This document shows, one piece after another, positions 1-8,134 of a stretch of DNA of 64,000 nt; position 1 is the stretch's first letter, and every line of letters starts with the position of its first letter. Position numbers and translations under genes: made by a program. Source of the DNA: Lachnospiraceae bacterium (GTDB lineage: Bacteria > Bacillota > Clostridia > Lachnospirales > Lachnospiraceae). Under the pieces are notes generated by a model. It had not been told where the DNA came from. It was given only the letters and a program-made list of their open reading frames with translations, and ran no database searches. The DNA is taken from the NCBI GenBank assembly GCA_025758065.1, contig CP107199.1, positions 846,001-910,000 of the forward strand, read 5' to 3'.

Positions 1-346
1 GTTTCTTTATATCTGTCCTGTAGATACCGCTTTCTTCCTTTAATGCATCACGTACAGATGGCCACAGGATCTCCTCCGGCTTAAAATACAATAGCAGTCT
101 TTTAAACGGTATATTTTCTTCTCCATAGGAATGATGCATTACATAAGGCGGGAATATCATAAATTCCCCTGCCTCCATTTTATAAAGCTGATCTTCCACC
201 ATATGAAAACGTTCCCCTGCTTCCAGATAATAGATCTCATAATATTCGTGGTAATGTGACTGGGACATATTATCATTTACACCCTGTATCCGTTCACTGG
301 CTATTCCAAGTCCCTGGGCCATCAGGATCCCCGCCTGATCGATCAT
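1..346 (-). CDS. AraC-family transcriptional regulator, N-terminal part (cut by window start)
   Basis: The reading frame runs leftward off the window, so only about 115 N-terminal residues are visible. They form a cupin-like sensing domain: an HYHEYYEIYYL segment, then a beta-rich stretch ending in FMIFPPYVMHH. This pattern is typical of AraC/XylS regulators that bind a sugar in the N-terminal cupin. The helix-turn-helix part would lie outside. The start at 346 follows a perfect AGGAGG eight bases upstream. The gene is divergent from the glycosidase-TRAP operon at 616, so it probably controls that operon in response to its substrate. That role is inferred from position only. Confidence 0.8.
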   Translation of the reverse strand, partial: MIDQAGILMAQGLGIASERIQGVNDNMSQSHYHEYYEIYYLEAGERFHMVEDQLYKMEAGEFMIFPPYVMHHSYGEENIPFKRLLLYFKPEEILWPSVRDALKEESGIYRTDIKK

Positions 347-509
347 ATCTGTGTCCTCCTGTCTATCATTTTTCCATTTTTTATGTATTTATAACAAAGC
401 TCTCATTCATTAAATGTATTTTTCTCCATACACCAGAGCAAGATATGTAAAATATAAGCTTATACTGTGCAATTTTTGTCTAGTTTTGACCGTGTTATTT
501 TATTATCAT

Positions 510-520
510 GTGATTATCAC
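510..520. promoter_or_regulatory. Palindrome GTGATTATCAC in the divergent regulator-glycosidase spacer
   Basis: The 269-base spacer between the AraC-type gene and the glycosidase gene is AT-rich and holds this 11-base palindrome, with a TTGACC hexamer just upstream (486-491) that could be a -35 element. I do not see a matching -10 at good spacing. It is a plausible regulator-binding site, judged only from symmetry and position. Confidence 0.3.
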
Positions 521-615
521 GTACAAAAAACACCTTGAATGCTGATTGTCCTTCTTTTGGACACATCATACCATAAAACCAAGGTAAATGGAAATATTTA
601 AGGAGGCACAGATTC

Positions 616-3117
616 ATGAAAATATGCATGAATGCGACAACCGTAACCCAGAAAGAAAATTATTTTTCTGTTGCTACAAACTGCACAGAAATCCGTATCT
701 TCTTTCTTACCGATCACATCATCCGTATCAGAGCCGGATTTGACGGGGATTTTGCAGAAGAATCCTACAGTCTTGTTACTACCGCCTGGGAAGACAGAAT
801 GGATACATTCTTAAAAGATTACAGAAAGAGGATCCAGACTGCCGATGCAATTTTAGAAGATGGAGCAGATCAGGCAGTGATCCAGGGAAAAGAACTGAAG
901 GTAGTAGTTGAAAAAGATCCTTTCCGCATCTGTGTATACGATAAAGAAGGAACTATGATCCATGCAGATATCGTGGACCTTGCTTACCGTGAAGACAGCA
1001 ACCACCGCCGTATCCACACCAGCCAGATTGAAGCCGATGACTGCTTCTATGGTTTTGGTGAAAAAAGCGGTGAATTAAATAAAGCGCAGAAATACATGGT
1101 TTTAAGCCCCGGGGATTCCATGGGATATGATCCAAAAGAAACAGATTCTCTTTATAAACACATTCCTTTTTATATCAAATTAAACCAGACTACTAAAAAA
1201 GCAGTTGGATATTTTTATCACAGTACCTGGGAATGTGATTTTAATATGGGCCGTGAAAAGCGCAACTACTGGCACCGCTACAGCAGCTATTCTACAAATG
1301 GCGGAGATATCGACCTTTTCCTTATTGAAGGACCTGCTATGCGCCAGGTTGTAGAACGTTATACAGATCTGACCGGAAAGTCTGCCATGCTTCCCAAATA
1401 TGCTTTAGGATATCTTGGATCTTCCATGTATTATCCTGAACTGGATGCAGACTGTGATGATGCCATTGAAGAATTTATCGATACTACTAAAGAAGAAGAT
1501 ATCCCTGTAGATGGTTTCCAGCTCTCTTCCGGCTACTGTGCCATTGAAACTGAACAGGGCATCAAGCGTTGTGTATTTACATGGAATAAAAAACGTTTTA
1601 AAGATCCAAAAGACTTTTTTGCCCAGATGAAAAAGAGAGGCGTCTGCGTTTCACCAAACGTAAAACCTGGTATTCTCCTGATCCATCCAAAGCTGGAAGA
1701 AATGAAGGCAAAAGGAATGTTTGTTAAAGCCAGCGAAACAGAAGAACCTGGTATTGGAACCTGGTGGGGCGGCAAGGGTATGTTTGTAGATTTTACCAGC
1801 CAGAAAACCAGAGATAACTGGAAGGAAATGTTAAAGGAAAATGTCCTTGACTACGGTACCAGCTCTGTCTGGAACGATAACTGTGAATATGATAGCATGG
1901 TTGACAAGGACTGCCGCTGCTCTTTTGAAGGAAAAGGCGGTACCATTGGACAGTTAAAATCTGTTATGTCCAATATTATGTGCCAGATCACCAATGAAGC
2001 AGTTCATGAAACCTTTGATAATACCCGTCCTTACGTAGTATGCCGTTCCGGTCATGCAGGTATCCAGCGTTATGCGCAGACCTGGGCAGGTGACAATTTA
2101 ACCTGCTGGGATTCTTTGAAATATAATATTGCTACCATCCTTGGTATGGGCTTATCCGGCGTTGCAAACCAGGGATGCGACATTGGCGGCTTCTATGGAG
2201 TTTCCCCGGAAGCTGAGCTGTTAGTCAGATGGATCCAGAATGGTATTTTCCAGCCTCGTTTCTCTATCCATTCTACCAATATTGACAATACAGTCACCGA
2301 ACCATGGATGTACAGCAACTGTACGGAATATATCAGAACTGCTATTAAATTCCGCTACCGCCTGTTCCCTTATCTGTATTCCTTAATGGAACGTGCACAT
2401 GAAACCGGACTTCCTATTATGGAGGCAATGTGCAGTGCGTTCCAGAATGACCCTAAATGTTACGAGGAAGGCGTAGACTTTATGTTTGGTGATTCCCTGC
2501 TGGTAGCAAATGTAGTAGAAAAAGGCGCAAAAACCCGCAAGGTTTATCTGCCGGAAGGAAATACCTTCTATGATTTTTATACAAGAACTCCATATAGCGG
2601 CGGACAGACCATTGAACTTCCTGTAGATTTTGGAAGTATCCCTCTGTTTGTAAAAGGCGGCGCCATCATTCCTATGGCTTCCAACCAGATGAAGAATCTT
2701 ATGACTGAGCAGCCTTCAGGAATTTCCATTCTCTGCTCTCCTGACTGCGATGGTTCCTTTACCTTATATGAAGATGACGGTGTTTCTATGGATTATGAAA
2801 AGGGCTGTTACTTAAAGACTTTTATTTCCATGACTGCTGGGGAGCGCACCGTTCTCACCTTTAAACAGGAAGGTTCCTATGTTACTTCTGTAGAAACTAT
2901 GGCTTTAGATATGATCCACCGCGAAAAAGCCCCATACTGGGTAACTGTAGATGGAAAAGAAATCCCTCATTTCCTTCACAGAAGAAAATTTGAAGAGGCT
3001 GAATGCGGCTGGTATTACAGCCAGACTTTAAAATCCGTACAGGTAAAATACCTGAATCCTAAAAAGGATCATCAGGTTGTAGTTTCCTTTGAACAGTTTG
3101 ACCTGATCGGCATGTAA
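616..3117 (+). CDS. Glycoside hydrolase family 31 (alpha-glucosidase / alpha-xylosidase type)
   Basis: An 833-residue retaining alpha-glycosidase without a signal peptide, so cytoplasmic. The GH31 barrel is clear. The likely catalytic nucleophile is D421 in the WNDNCEYD segment, and the likely acid/base is D493 in TWAGDN, about 70 residues later as usual in the family. An N-terminal beta-sandwich ends with FYGFGEKSGELNK, a typical GH31 sequence, and beta domains follow the barrel. The start has AGGAGG nine bases upstream. It is the first gene of an operon with a three-part TRAP transporter (30-base gap), so it probably cleaves a glycoside imported by that transporter. The exact substrate cannot be read from sequence. 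The nucleophile context does not match what I know of sulfoquinovosidases. Confidence 0.9.
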   Translation: MKICMNATTVTQKENYFSVATNCTEIRIFFLTDHIIRIRAGFDGDFAEESYSLVTTAWEDRMDTFLKDYRKRIQTADAILEDGADQAVIQGKELKVVVEKDPFRICVYDKEGTMIHADIVDLAYREDSNHRRIHTSQIEADDCFYGFGEKSGELNKAQKYMVLSPGDSMGYDPKETDSLYKHIPFYIKLNQTTKKAVGYFYHSTWECDFNMGREKRNYWHRYSSYSTNGGDIDLFLIEGPAMRQVVERYTDLTGKSAMLPKYALGYLGSSMYYPELDADCDDAIEEFIDTTKEEDIPVDGFQLSSGYCAIETEQGIKRCVFTWNKKRFKDPKDFFAQMKKRGVCVSPNVKPGILLIHPKLEEMKAKGMFVKASETEEPGIGTWWGGKGMFVDFTSQKTRDNWKEMLKENVLDYGTSSVWNDNCEYDSMVDKDCRCSFEGKGGTIGQLKSVMSNIMCQITNEAVHETFDNTRPYVVCRSGHAGIQRYAQTWAGDNLTCWDSLKYNIATILGMGLSGVANQGCDIGGFYGVSPEAELLVRWIQNGIFQPRFSIHSTNIDNTVTEPWMYSNCTEYIRTAIKFRYRLFPYLYSLMERAHETGLPIMEAMCSAFQNDPKCYEEGVDFMFGDSLLVANVVEKGAKTRKVYLPEGNTFYDFYTRTPYSGGQTIELPVDFGSIPLFVKGGAIIPMASNQMKNLMTEQPSGISILCSPDCDGSFTLYEDDGVSMDYEKGCYLKTFISMTAGERTVLTFKQEGSYVTSVETMALDMIHREKAPYWVTVDGKEIPHFLHRRKFEEAECGWYYSQTLKSVQVKYLNPKKDHQVVVSFEQFDLIGM

Positions 3118-3147
3118 TAATGCAACATAGAAAGGGGATAAAATACG

Positions 3148-4170
3148 ATGAAAAAATTGGCAGCAATTGCAGCCGCTGTAGGACTGGCCCTGTTCAGTCT
3201 TACAGGCTGCGCTCAAAGCGGAGTAAAAACCAGTGCAGAAGCTACACCGGAAAACCCGATGGTGCTTACACTTGCCCACGGCCTTAGCGAAACCCATACA
3301 GTCCATATTGCAATGACAGAGTTTGCTGAGAAAGTAAAAGAACGCACCGATGGAAGGATACAGATCCAGATCTTCCCAAATGGCCAGTTAGGATCTGAAA
3401 ATGAAAACATGGAACAGCTGATGTCCGGTGTTATCTCCATGACAAAGGTGTCTGCTCCTGGTCTTGCAACTTATAATGAATCCTACCACGCATTCGGACT
3501 TCCTTATATTTTTGACAGCACAGAAGATTTTTATCATGTCATGGATTCCAGCCAGATGCATGATTTCTTCCTTTCTTCCGAAAATGACGGCTTTGTAACA
3601 CTGACTTATTATACTTCCGGAGCACGCTCCTTCTATACGAAAAATAAAGCCATCCGTAAGCCGGAGGATCTGAAGGGATTAAAAATCCGTGTCCAAGATA
3701 TGAAATCCCAGACAGACATGATGAAGGCTCTTGGAGGCATCCCGGTAGCTATGTCTTATGGTGATGTTTATACTTCTTTACAGACCGGTATTATCGATGG
3801 AACTGAAAATAATGAAACTGCCCTTACTACCGGTAAACACGGTGAGATCTGCAAGGTATACTCCACTGACCAGCATGCCATGATCCCTGATGTTATGGTC
3901 ATGAGTTCCAAGGTATGGAAAAACATCAGCCCTGAGGATCAGCAGATCATTCTTGAAGCAGCCCGTGAATCCACAGAAAGCCATAAAATTGCCTGGGACA
4001 GTGCGATCCAGCAGGCGATCGAAGAAGCTAAAACTACAATGGGTGTTGAATTTGTCAATGATGTAGACAAAGAAGCCTTCCGTGAAGCTACAAGCGGTAT
4101 GATCGACGATTACTGTGCGCAGTATCCAGGTGTTAAAAAGCTTCTTGATATTATTGATTCTGTAGAATAA
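3148..4170 (+). CDS. dctP: TRAP transporter substrate-binding protein (DctP family lipoprotein)
   Basis: 340 residues. It begins with a lipoprotein signal: positive MKK, a hydrophobic core and the lipobox LTGC with the lipidated cysteine at residue 21. The mature part follows the DctP fold: a GSENENMEQLMSG segment near residue 95, an ARSFYTKNK segment near 155, and the conserved PEDLKGLKIRV region near 170, where family members carry the arginine that grips a substrate carboxylate. It would capture the substrate outside the membrane and hand it to the two permeases encoded next. Family members usually bind carboxylated or sulfonated small molecules, so the substrate is probably an acidic sugar or acid. 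Confidence 0.92.
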   Translation: MKKLAAIAAAVGLALFSLTGCAQSGVKTSAEATPENPMVLTLAHGLSETHTVHIAMTEFAEKVKERTDGRIQIQIFPNGQLGSENENMEQLMSGVISMTKVSAPGLATYNESYHAFGLPYIFDSTEDFYHVMDSSQMHDFFLSSENDGFVTLTYYTSGARSFYTKNKAIRKPEDLKGLKIRVQDMKSQTDMMKALGGIPVAMSYGDVYTSLQTGIIDGTENNETALTTGKHGEICKVYSTDQHAMIPDVMVMSSKVWKNISPEDQQIILEAARESTESHKIAWDSAIQQAIEEAKTTMGVEFVNDVDKEAFREATSGMIDDYCAQYPGVKKLLDIIDSVE

Positions 4171-4181
4171 GGAGGACCGTC

Positions 4182-4691
4182 ATGAAAGAATTTTTATCGC
4201 TGATCAAAAAATGGATGACCCGCCTGTTAGCCGGTATTGCTACTGTCCTTTTATCCATTATGACACTGCTGGTATTATATCAGGTATTTACAAGATATAT
4301 TTTAAATAGCCCGGCTGCATTTACAGAAGAACTTGTCCGTTATTTCCTGATCTGGACCAGCTTTATCGGTGCTGCCTATGCTTTCATTACAAGAGAGCAT
4401 ATGTGTCTGATACTGGTTCGTGACAGCTTAAGTCCTTCCGGAAAACGGATTTTAATGACTCTTATTGATATCTTGATCCTGATCTTTTCTATTTTTGTTA
4501 TTACCATCGGTGGCTTTAAGCTGGCTTTAAGTGCACAGAAGGTATTTTCTGCACTTCTTGGTATCCCAAGAAGCCTGGTATATGCTATGGCTCCTATATC
4601 AGGATTATTTATCATTCTGGCTCAGATTATTAATATTTATGAAGATGTAACCGGAACTGCCATTGATATTGAAGGAGGAAATGAATCATGA
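4182..4691 (+). CDS. dctQ: TRAP transporter small membrane subunit (DctQ family)
   Basis: 169 residues with four predicted membrane helices (about 15-40, 50-72, 90-112 and 130-152). It carries the usual DctQ pattern, including FTRYILNSPAAFTEELVRY after helix 1 and the FIGAAYAF segment. It starts 11 bases after dctP behind a GGAGG site, and its stop overlaps the dctM start (ATGA), indicating translational coupling. It forms the membrane complex with DctM and uses an ion gradient to import the substrate delivered by DctP. Confidence 0.9.
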   Translation: MKEFLSLIKKWMTRLLAGIATVLLSIMTLLVLYQVFTRYILNSPAAFTEELVRYFLIWTSFIGAAYAFITREHMCLILVRDSLSPSGKRILMTLIDILILIFSIFVITIGGFKLALSAQKVFSALLGIPRSLVYAMAPISGLFIILAQIINIYEDVTGTAIDIEGGNES

Positions 4692-5989
4692 GTATCGGAC
4701 TTACAACGGTTATCTTGTTTGCAGTTTTTGGAATCCTGCTTTTTTTAAGCTGCCCCATTTCCGTAAGCATCGTGATCGCATCGATCGTTGCTGCCATGTC
4801 TTCTCTTTCATGGGATCAGATCACGTTTATCACCATGCAGAAAATGAACAGCGGTGTTGAAAGCTTTTCTCTGCTTGCCATCCCACTGTTCATCCTTGCA
4901 GGAAACATTATGAATAACGGCGGTATTGCAAGACGTCTTGTAAATTTTGCCAAGATTTTTGTAGGCTGGATCCCAGGTTCACTGGCACAGGCCAACATTG
5001 TAGGAAACATGCTTTTTGGTGCCCTCTCCGGTTCTTCTGTTGCTGCTGCATCTGCTATGGGCGGCTGTATTTACCCGATCCAGAAGGATGAAGGCTACGA
5101 TCCTGCATTTGCAACTGCTGTTAATATTGCTTCTGCTCCTACAGGCCTTCTGATCCCGCCTACCAGTGCATTTATCGTATATTCCACAGTAGCAGGCGGT
5201 GTATCCATTTCCACCTTATTCATGGCTGGTTATATTCCCGGTATCCTCATGGGAGTTGGTTCCATGGTCGTAGCTTTTATTTATGCCAAAAAGCATAAAT
5301 ATCCTACCTCTGGAAAGACACCGATGAAGGAAGCTCTTAAAGTAACATTGGAAGCTATCCCAAGTCTGCTTCTTATTATCATTGTTATCGGTGGTATTGT
5401 AGCTGGTATCTTTACTGCTACAGAAGGTGCAGGTATCTGTGTGCTTTACTGCCTGATCCTTTCTGTCTGCTACCGCAGCATTACTGTAAAATCTTTCATG
5501 AAGATTTTAGTAAGCAGTGCCTGCACCAGCGGCATCATCCTGTTTCTGATCTCTGCCTCCTCTGCCATGTCCTTTGTAATGGCATACTCCGGGATCCCGG
5601 CAGCTATCTCTAACGGAATTATGTCCATTTCAACTAACAAGTATGTGATCTTTTTCCTGATGAATGTGATCCTGATGGTAGTTGGCATGTTCATGGATAT
5701 TACTCCTGCGATCCTTATTTTCACACCGATCTTTCTGCCGATCGCACAAAGCCTTGGTATGAGCGATATCCAGTTCGGTGTTATGCTGATCTTCAACATG
5801 TGCCTTGGAAACATCACACCTCCTGTAGGTTCTGTTCTGTTTGTAGGCTGCGGGATCAGTAAGATCAGTATTGAAGACGTTACCAAGACCCTGCTTCCTT
5901 ATTTTGCAGTGCTGTTCCTTCTTCTTTTAGCTGTTACCTATATTCCTGCACTGTCATTAGGTGTACCAAAATTAATGGGATTGATCTGA
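4688..5989 (+). CDS. dctM: TRAP transporter large permease subunit (DctM family)
   Basis: 433 residues, highly hydrophobic, about 11-12 membrane helices. Family signatures are present: GNMLFGALSGSSVAAASAMG near residue 105 and the repeated NITPPVG motif near residue 380, which in this family belongs to the substrate and sodium binding core. It overlaps dctQ by four bases and is the last gene of the operon. No strong terminator is visible before the next gene. It is the actual ion-coupled import channel of the tripartite transporter. Confidence 0.93.
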   Translation: MSIGLTTVILFAVFGILLFLSCPISVSIVIASIVAAMSSLSWDQITFITMQKMNSGVESFSLLAIPLFILAGNIMNNGGIARRLVNFAKIFVGWIPGSLAQANIVGNMLFGALSGSSVAAASAMGGCIYPIQKDEGYDPAFATAVNIASAPTGLLIPPTSAFIVYSTVAGGVSISTLFMAGYIPGILMGVGSMVVAFIYAKKHKYPTSGKTPMKEALKVTLEAIPSLLLIIIVIGGIVAGIFTATEGAGICVLYCLILSVCYRSITVKSFMKILVSSACTSGIILFLISASSAMSFVMAYSGIPAAISNGIMSISTNKYVIFFLMNVILMVVGMFMDITPAILIFTPIFLPIAQSLGMSDIQFGVMLIFNMCLGNITPPVGSVLFVGCGISKISIEDVTKTLLPYFAVLFLLLLAVTYIPALSLGVPKLMGLI

Positions 5990-6074
5990 TCACCAAAATC
6001 TGTCACAACAACGCTGAACAGACCGGCATTCCTATTTCTTTGAAAAATCTCTGGTAATCTCTTATAAAGTAGGC

Positions 6075-6080
6075 TATAAT
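6075..6080 (+). promoter_or_regulatory. Probable -10 box of the DUF3881 gene promoter
   Basis: A perfect TATAAT lies 54 bases before the start of the next gene, within a 136-base spacer. At 17-base spacing the -35 position reads TGGTAA, a poor match, so the promoter may be weak or depend on an activator. Confidence 0.35.
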
Positions 6081-6134
6081 AAAGCGAAAAAACATTTAGT
6101 AGCTGAACAGACTTAGAGAAAGAGGGTGAAGGAA

Positions 6135-7028
6135 ATGCACAAATTTATGCGCACCATAGGATTTAGCGGCTGCGACAGTGACCTGGAAATAGATAAGATC
6201 ATGCGAAAGCTGGCAAAAACAGCTACAAAAACGGCTGTATTGGAAAGAAACGACCACCCCGGTCTTTATGAGCTCCGTGCGGAACTGGCACCGGGAATGG
6301 GGATCGTCATGATCGGTCAGATGACAGAAAAAGGAACTTTTAAACGGGAATATGCATTCCCTTATGTAACCGGCAGCGATATTTCATCTTCTGCTGAATG
6401 TTCCATCCAGCGCCATGCTGAACGTGAAACCTATGCCGGCCTTTTAGATGAATACCGCGTAGGCATTTCCCTTATCTTTTATATAACTAATTCCATAGAA
6501 TATAGAAGCCGCCGGTCAAAGCGACTTCCGGTACTGGCAAAAAATATATGCCTGTCCGGACTTGCTTCCCAGGGAAAGGTCTTGCTGCCAGTAAAAAAGA
6601 CTCCCAAGCAGGCTGCCGACCTGAAACAGGCCGCCAGAAAACGAGGAAATCTCTTAGAAGCTGCCCGCCGGGGTGATACGGACGCTATTGAAACCCTGAC
6701 TGTAGAGGATATGGATCTGTATTCAATGGTCACAAGGCGTATTATAAAAGAGGATATGTACTCTATTATCGAAACCAGCTTTATGCCAAGCGGCATTGAA
6801 TGCGACCAGTATTCCATTATCGGAAATATCTTAAGCGTAAACCTGGTGGAAAATGAACTGACAAAAGAAGAAATCTACCGTCTGCGTGTAGAATGCAATG
6901 ATATGGTATTTACTGTTGCCATCAACAAAGCCGACCTTTTAGGTGAACCGGCACCTGGCAGACGTTTTAAGGGTCAGATCTGGATGCAGGGACTTGTTGA
7001 TTTTGGTGTAAATGATATGTTGTGTTAA
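6135..7028 (+). CDS. DUF3881 family protein
   Basis: 297 residues of unknown function, matching my memory of DUF3881, a family found mainly in Lachnospiraceae. It begins MHKFMRTIGFSGC and has a central KKTPKQAADLKQAARKRGN segment, a basic stretch of unknown meaning. No membrane segment or catalytic motif is obvious. I prefer the ATG at 6135 over an in-frame GTG at 6126, because the AGAGGGTG sequence at 6121-6128 is well placed as a ribosome site for the ATG and too close for the GTG. It is transcribed alone and ends at a strong terminator. It is useful mainly as a taxonomic marker. Confidence 0.8.
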   Translation: MHKFMRTIGFSGCDSDLEIDKIMRKLAKTATKTAVLERNDHPGLYELRAELAPGMGIVMIGQMTEKGTFKREYAFPYVTGSDISSSAECSIQRHAERETYAGLLDEYRVGISLIFYITNSIEYRSRRSKRLPVLAKNICLSGLASQGKVLLPVKKTPKQAADLKQAARKRGNLLEAARRGDTDAIETLTVEDMDLYSMVTRRIIKEDMYSIIETSFMPSGIECDQYSIIGNILSVNLVENELTKEEIYRLRVECNDMVFTVAINKADLLGEPAPGRRFKGQIWMQGLVDFGVNDMLC

Positions 7029-7049
7029 ATGAATTTTCCTATATGTTTT

Positions 7050-7075
7050 GCCCCCGCATATGCGGGGGCGTTTTT
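7050..7075 (+). terminator. Rho-independent terminator of the DUF3881 gene
   Basis: A perfect palindrome with arms GCCCCCGCAT and ATGCGGGGGC (7050-7069) is followed by G and five Ts. It lies 21 bases after the stop codon. Confidence 0.9.
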
Positions 7076-7159
7076 GTATACATAAAAGACTTGCATTTTT
7101 CATGGAAAAAGGTTAAAATATCTAAGGATTGTATTTCAATTTTATTTTATATTATATTT

Positions 7160-7200
7160 GCGTCAATAGCTCAGCAGGATAGAGCGTCCCCCTCCTAAGG
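7160..7200 (+). pseudogene. Degraded tRNA-Arg(CCU)-like remnant
   Basis: The segment begins GCGTCAA, continues with a good D-arm (TAGCTCAGCAGGATAGAGC) and reaches an anticodon-loop-like CTCCTAAG, but the anticodon stem does not pair and no T-arm or 3' acceptor half follows. It lies 125 bases upstream of an intact tRNA-Arg with the same anticodon loop. It looks like the 5' half of a tRNA whose 3' half has been lost or replaced. Confidence 0.5.
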
Positions 7201-7241
7201 TTGCGTTACAACGGCCACCTCAAAAAAAACTAAATAAGGGA

Positions 7242-7270
7242 TTGCAGTTCGACTTTGATCGGGCTATAAT
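7242..7270 (+). promoter_or_regulatory. Promoter of the tRNA-Arg gene
   Basis: TTGCAG (7242-7247) and a perfect TATAAT (7265-7270) are separated by 17 bases. The tRNA begins 15 bases downstream, consistent with direct transcription. Confidence 0.55.
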
Positions 7271-7284
7271 CATATATCAGACAC

Positions 7285-7361
7285 GTCCATATAGCTCAGC
7301 TGGATAGAGCACACGCCTCCTAAGCGTGGGGTCGGAGGTTCAAATCCTCTTATGGACGCCA
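7285..7361 (+). tRNA. tRNA-Arg, anticodon CCU
   Basis: A complete cloverleaf with encoded CCA. The acceptor stem GTCCATA pairs with TATGGAC, and the discriminator is G. The anticodon stem CACGC/GCGTG encloses the seven-base loop CTCCTAA with anticodon CCT, and the T-arm carries GGTTCAAATCC. It sits at the border between host-type genes on the left and element genes on the right. The 3' end of a tRNA is a common ICE target, so this may be the insertion site. I cannot confirm that, because the other end of the element is not in the window. Confidence 0.95.
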
Positions 7362-7370
7362 GTGAACAAC

Positions 7371-7407
7371 GCCGAAAGCCTTTGTTTTCAAGGGTTTTCG
7401 GCTTTTC
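7371..7407 (+). terminator. Terminator after tRNA-Arg
   Basis: GCCGAAAGCC (7371-7380) pairs imperfectly with GGGTTTTCGGC ending at 7402, enclosing a T-rich loop. It is followed by TTTTCTT. Confidence 0.65.
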
Positions 7408-7522
7408 TTATATAAAAAGCTACGAAAAAGCTCTTTCACTGTATGAGATAAAATTCTACTCCAAAATTTGATTTTTGACAACCCCTCCAGAATCGAACGG
7501 TTGTTATAAGACAAAATCGCCA

Positions 7523-7613
7523 GCTAATTTTTAGCAGAAAACGGGCTGTTCTTGCTAATGAAAATGCCCTTCCTGCTAATCAGCCCCAAAATCGTGCCAA
7601 AAATCCAGCTAAT
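7523..7613. repeat. Four GCTAAT repeats at the left end of the element
   Basis: The 411-base stretch from 7362 to 7773 has no convincing gene. It contains four copies of GCTAAT at 7523, 7554, 7575 and 7608, all in the same orientation, several preceded by C or T and a G/C. Spacing is 31, 21 and 33 bases. Such short clustered repeats near an element end could be arm-type sites for a tyrosine integrase or excisionase, or part of a replication origin. Nothing else in the stretch is recognisable except the hairpin at 7681. Confidence 0.35.
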
Positions 7614-7680
7614 CAAAAAAGGCGGATGTTTTGAATACCATGCAGTTATAGCAGATAAAATTAAATATCGTTATGTACAT

Positions 7681-7728
7681 AGAGCGTCTATTTGCCCCGC
7701 ATTGGGGATGGATAGGCGCTCTTTTTTT
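7681..7728 (+). terminator. Long hairpin with T-run ahead of the maintenance genes
   Basis: AGAGCG (7681-7686) pairs with CGCTCT (7717-7722), with additional CTAT/ATAG and CCCC/GGGG pairing inside, and seven Ts follow. It lies 46 bases before the first element gene. It could stop read-through from the host side or act as an attenuator in the leader of the replication genes. Confidence 0.65.
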
Positions 7729-7773
7729 ATGCCCAAACCCATGGGCAAATACAAGAGATTGGAGGTGTTTTAT

Positions 7774-7998
7774 TTGAGCAAGCCTGTTTATACCGCAGAC
7801 AAGCCGAGCGACTGTCATTACTGCTACTTCTGGACGAATGGCAGAAAGGGCTGCCGTCTGGGTAGAAATAATTGCTACTACTTAATCTCTTTGCCGCCGA
7901 AACCCAAGTCGGAATGTGATGGCTGTCCCTATGGGCGAGATCACCCGTGCATTGGTTGGTGTACGAAGAAGGTTATGCGTGAAGTGGGGCTTCGTTGA
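7774..7998 (+). CDS. Small cysteine-rich protein of the ICE replication region
   Basis: 74 residues beginning LSKPVYTADKPSD with a TTG start, chosen because GGAGGTG sits seven bases upstream and the upstream extension lacks a good site. It has nine cysteines in a pattern CHYC, GC, NCYY, CDGC, C and WC, suggesting a small zinc-binding or iron-sulfur fold. I recall similar unnamed proteins next to the initiator gene in related elements but know no function. Its stop lies one base before the ATG of the next small gene. Confidence 0.6.
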   Translation: MSKPVYTADKPSDCHYCYFWTNGRKGCRLGRNNCYYLISLPPKPKSECDGCPYGRDHPCIGWCTKKVMREVGLR

Positions 7999-7999
7999 T

Positions 8000-8134
8000 A
8001 TGGATGTGTATGAACAGGAATACCGCTTCTACTATTTTGCCCGATGTCCTTACGAAAAGACGGATACGACTTTCCGCAGCATTCCGCTGACAACAGAAAG
8101 TTTTCCGCAGAAAGAAGGTGGTGAAGCCGTGTGA
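8000..8134 (+). CDS. Small hypothetical protein upstream of repA
   Basis: 44 residues, MDVYEQEYRFYYF..., ending KEGGEAV, rich in aromatic residues, with no recognised motif. It starts just after the previous stop, and its own stop overlaps the GTG start of the initiator gene by three bases. The three genes look translationally coupled. It may be a real small protein or merely a translated leader that brings ribosomes to repA. No strong ribosome site is seen. Confidence 0.45.
   Translation: MDVYEQEYRFYYFARCPYEKTDTTFRSIPLTTESFPQKEGGEAV

Noticed and set aside
7552..7773. The longer frame of the cysteine-rich protein starting at 7552
   Set aside because: It would run through the 7681-7728 hairpin and the GCTAAT repeats and has no ribosome site. 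The TTG at 7774 has a strong GGAGGTG.
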